The notes below the pieces were generated by a model. It ran no database searches. It saw only the letters and a list, made by a program, of their open reading frames with translations, and had not been told where the DNA came from. From Pseudomonadota bacterium (lineage in GTDB: Bacteria; Pseudomonadota; Gammaproteobacteria; Burkholderiales; Rhodocyclaceae), in assembly GCA_023459095.1 (NCBI GenBank), contig JAEWVQ010000113.1, positions 1-17,156 of the forward strand: a stretch of DNA of 17,156 nucleotides, written 5' to 3'. This document shows positions 16,906 through 17,156 of the stretch, one piece after another (positions within the stretch are counted from its first letter, which is position 1; each line of letters opens with the position of its first letter). A program made the translations under genes and the position numbers.

Positions 16906-17156
16906 GTGAACAAGATCCGCAAGAATCCGCCCGAACCGGCGCCGTCGCGCATTGCCGGTACCCTGAAGCTGCGCAAGACGGCCGAACCCGAGGATGCGCA
17001 GTCCGCCGGCGAGGAGGTGCGCAAGCCGGCGGCGCGCGTGGAGCGCAAACCCGCCGCCGAAGCGGGGCGAGGCGGCGCTGCGCGGGAAGGGACGGGCCGG
17101 CGCGGGCGCGACGCCGCGCCTGGTGCCGAGCGGCGGCGTGAGGGCAAGGTGGCGGG
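16906..17156 (+). CDS. Unidentified protein with a basic, disordered N-terminus (3' end outside window)
   Basis: From a GTG at 16906 the frame stays open to the end of the window (83 codons). A GAGG at 16895-16898 lies seven bases before it. The protein begins MNKIRKNPPEPAPSRIAGTL and continues with many Arg, Lys, Ala, Gly, Pro and Glu residues and hardly any hydrophobic ones. It has no signal peptide or membrane helix. Such N-terminal extensions occur in RNA-binding enzymes, for example 23S rRNA pseudouridine synthases of the RluB type or RNA helicases, but nothing visible decides this. It could also be a false frame in GC-rich DNA; the ribosome-binding site and the amino-acid make-up argue mildly for a real gene. 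Confidence 0.55.
   Translation, partial: MNKIRKNPPEPAPSRIAGTLKLRKTAEPEDAQSAGEEVRKPAARVERKPAAEAGRGGAAREGTGRRGRDAAPGAERRREGKVA

Overview
The window is ordinary-looking chromosomal DNA from a GC-rich proteobacterium. It has dense genes on both strands, short gaps and uniform codon use. The combination points to a betaproteobacterium of the Rhodocyclales type (Thauera or Azoarcus relatives): tamB, a stand-alone RfaE2 heptose adenylyltransferase, AmpD, bacteriohemerythrin, GTP-dependent PEP carboxykinase and a hybrid MaeB malic enzyme. That placement is inferred from gene content and composition; no rRNA or tRNA is present to fix it. I see no insertion sequence, integrase, prophage, CRISPR array or toxin-antitoxin pair, and no clear sign of recent transfer.

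Layout. Positions 2-1522 hold the 3' end of tamB (outer-membrane biogenesis). They are followed by msrA (1712-2275) and a small FKBP prolyl isomerase (2312-2656), a protein-repair and folding pair. A very strong two-way terminator (2685-2744) separates these from the minus-strand pair rfaE2-recQ (2753-5067), whose reading frames overlap by 4 bases. ampD (5181-5705) diverges from rfaE2 and converges on a bacteriohemerythrin gene (5745-6203, minus). A 567-base non-coding stretch (6204-6770) carries the best promoter in the window, an FNR/Dnr-like palindrome and a hairpin-rich leader in front of a membrane-anchored lytic transglycosylase (6771-7469). That gene meets a PLP aminotransferase (7470-8654, minus) stop codon to stop codon with no bases between them.

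The centre is carbon metabolism. pckG (8761-10608, minus) and maeB (10870-13149, plus) are divergent across a 261-base gap. Both enzymes take C4 acids of the TCA cycle to C3 compounds (PEP or pyruvate), which suits growth on acetate, organic acids or aromatics. Then come a periplasmic PBP7-type endopeptidase with a histone-like Ala/Lys/Pro linker (13392-14459), a convergent IclR-family regulator (14502-15290, minus), and a divergent putative Na+/H+ antiporter (15557-16813). A 7-4-7 palindrome lies between the last two. The window ends inside the disordered, basic N-terminus of an unidentified protein (from 16906).

Three genes act on peptidoglycan (ampD, the lytic transglycosylase, the PBP7-like endopeptidase). 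They are not in one operon, so their closeness may be accidental. I found no complete undescribed system. The leads most worth checking are the promoter, FNR-like site and leader RNA before the lytic transglycosylase, the amphipathic tail of the hemerythrin, the palindrome between the IclR gene and the antiporter, and a set of strong 3' hairpins that lack U-tracts.
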